From Symbiodinium natans (lineage: Eukaryota > Sar > Dinophyceae > Suessiales > Symbiodiniaceae): DNA of 35,188 nucleotides. Numbering within the stretch: position 1 is the first letter of the stretch; every line of letters starts with the position of its first letter. The translations under genes were made by a program, and so were the position numbers. Location of the stretch: contig CAJNDS010001093.1 of the NCBI GenBank assembly GCA_905221605.1, positions 1 through 35,188 on the forward strand. Direction: 5' to 3'. The notes beneath the pieces are model-generated. The model saw only the letters and a list, made by a program, of their open reading frames with translations, did no database searches and was not told the DNA's origin. Below, one piece after another: positions 34,820-35,188 of this stretch.

Positions 34820-35188
34820 TTTATGAATACATATATTCCGACTTGGTGGAGCAAGAATTTACATATTCTTTCGTGGATCTGATGTTATCATCCACGATTG
34901 ATATATTGTTTTCTTGTATAAAGCATCCAAAATCTAGGGGCTTAGTTTCTTATATAATGATTTCTTATATAGTGGTTTTATTATATTTTTTCTAGGATCT
35001 ATTCTAAAGTAGATTAAAAACTCCCACATTTTTCCGATGTTTCAAGGCTTGTCGGACTAGGGTTCTACTTGTTTTCTTTTGAATCTTGAGATCACTGTTA
35101 CTTATGAGGACGACACAAGTTCCATCTGGGAACAATTAGCTACGTTCCATGAATGAATGTCACGAATGTTAAATTCACTAGCATCAAA
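34820..35188. other. AT-rich tail without a gene
   Basis: The base composition drops sharply in GC and telomeric repeats vanish. TTCTTATATA recurs at 34949 and 34966. No frame or element is recognised. Confidence 0.6.

Overview
This window looks like nuclear DNA of a dinoflagellate, probably a core dinoflagellate such as one of the Suessiales/Symbiodiniaceae; the exact taxon is not readable from the sequence. Evidence seen directly: plant-type telomere repeat (TTTAGGG/CCCTAAA) scattered as more than fifty interstitial blocks on both strands; short GC-rich exon-like islands with GT, GC and apparently GA splice donors and acceptors of the form AG|G; a 10-base match to the end of the dinoflagellate spliced leader; a tripartite plastid-type presequence; and many short inverted-repeat elements. 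No bacterial operons, rRNA, tRNA or CRISPR were seen.

Layout. 1-2,900: degenerate telomeric repeats with two short exons. 2,900-8,000: a compact, more AT-rich unit bounded by related direct repeats and holding three successive open frames (OTU-type cysteine protease; RapZ-C-like protein with a GK-rich tail; small Cys-rich protein). 8,000-17,700: a mosaic of telomeric arrays, MITE-like inverted-repeat elements and about a dozen exon-sized coding islands, some of which join in phase. 17,700-19,000: one larger unrecognised coding exon and a smaller one. 19,000-24,900: MITEs, minisatellites, a secreted or plastid-lumen beta-helix protein gene with one intron, and an SH3b-like gene with one intron. 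24,900-32,600: dense telomeric arrays, minisatellites, a multi-exon gene (26,560-28,785), a minus-strand coding exon (26,080-26,442) and more exon islands. 32,700-33,700: an intronless gene of seven RCC1-like repeats. 33,700-35,188: telomeric arrays, one exon and an AT-rich tail.

Main observations. Plus-strand exons repeatedly have C-strand telomeric repeat (CCCTAAA) on their 5' side and G-strand repeat (TTTAGGG) on their 3' side, so the intervening introns start in TTTAGGG and end in CCCTAAA and could fold end to end. Several splice donors lie at the exact edge of the telomeric repeat. In three places telomeric sequence is flanked by direct duplications of 20-26 bp, one of them a perfect 22-mer, as if telomeric DNA had been inserted at staggered breaks. 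One MITE family (28,358-28,468) sits in a coding sequence with GT...AG ends, as an introner would. The OTU/RapZ-like unit has no recognisable reverse transcriptase, transposase or integrase and may be an undescribed mobile or viral-like unit; both of its ORF junctions are TGA codons at which the +1 frame is already open.

Most exon calls rest on open frame, codon character, splice-site context and joining phase only. Functions are given only where a domain is recognisable (OTU, RapZ-C-like, beta-helix, SH3b, RCC1).
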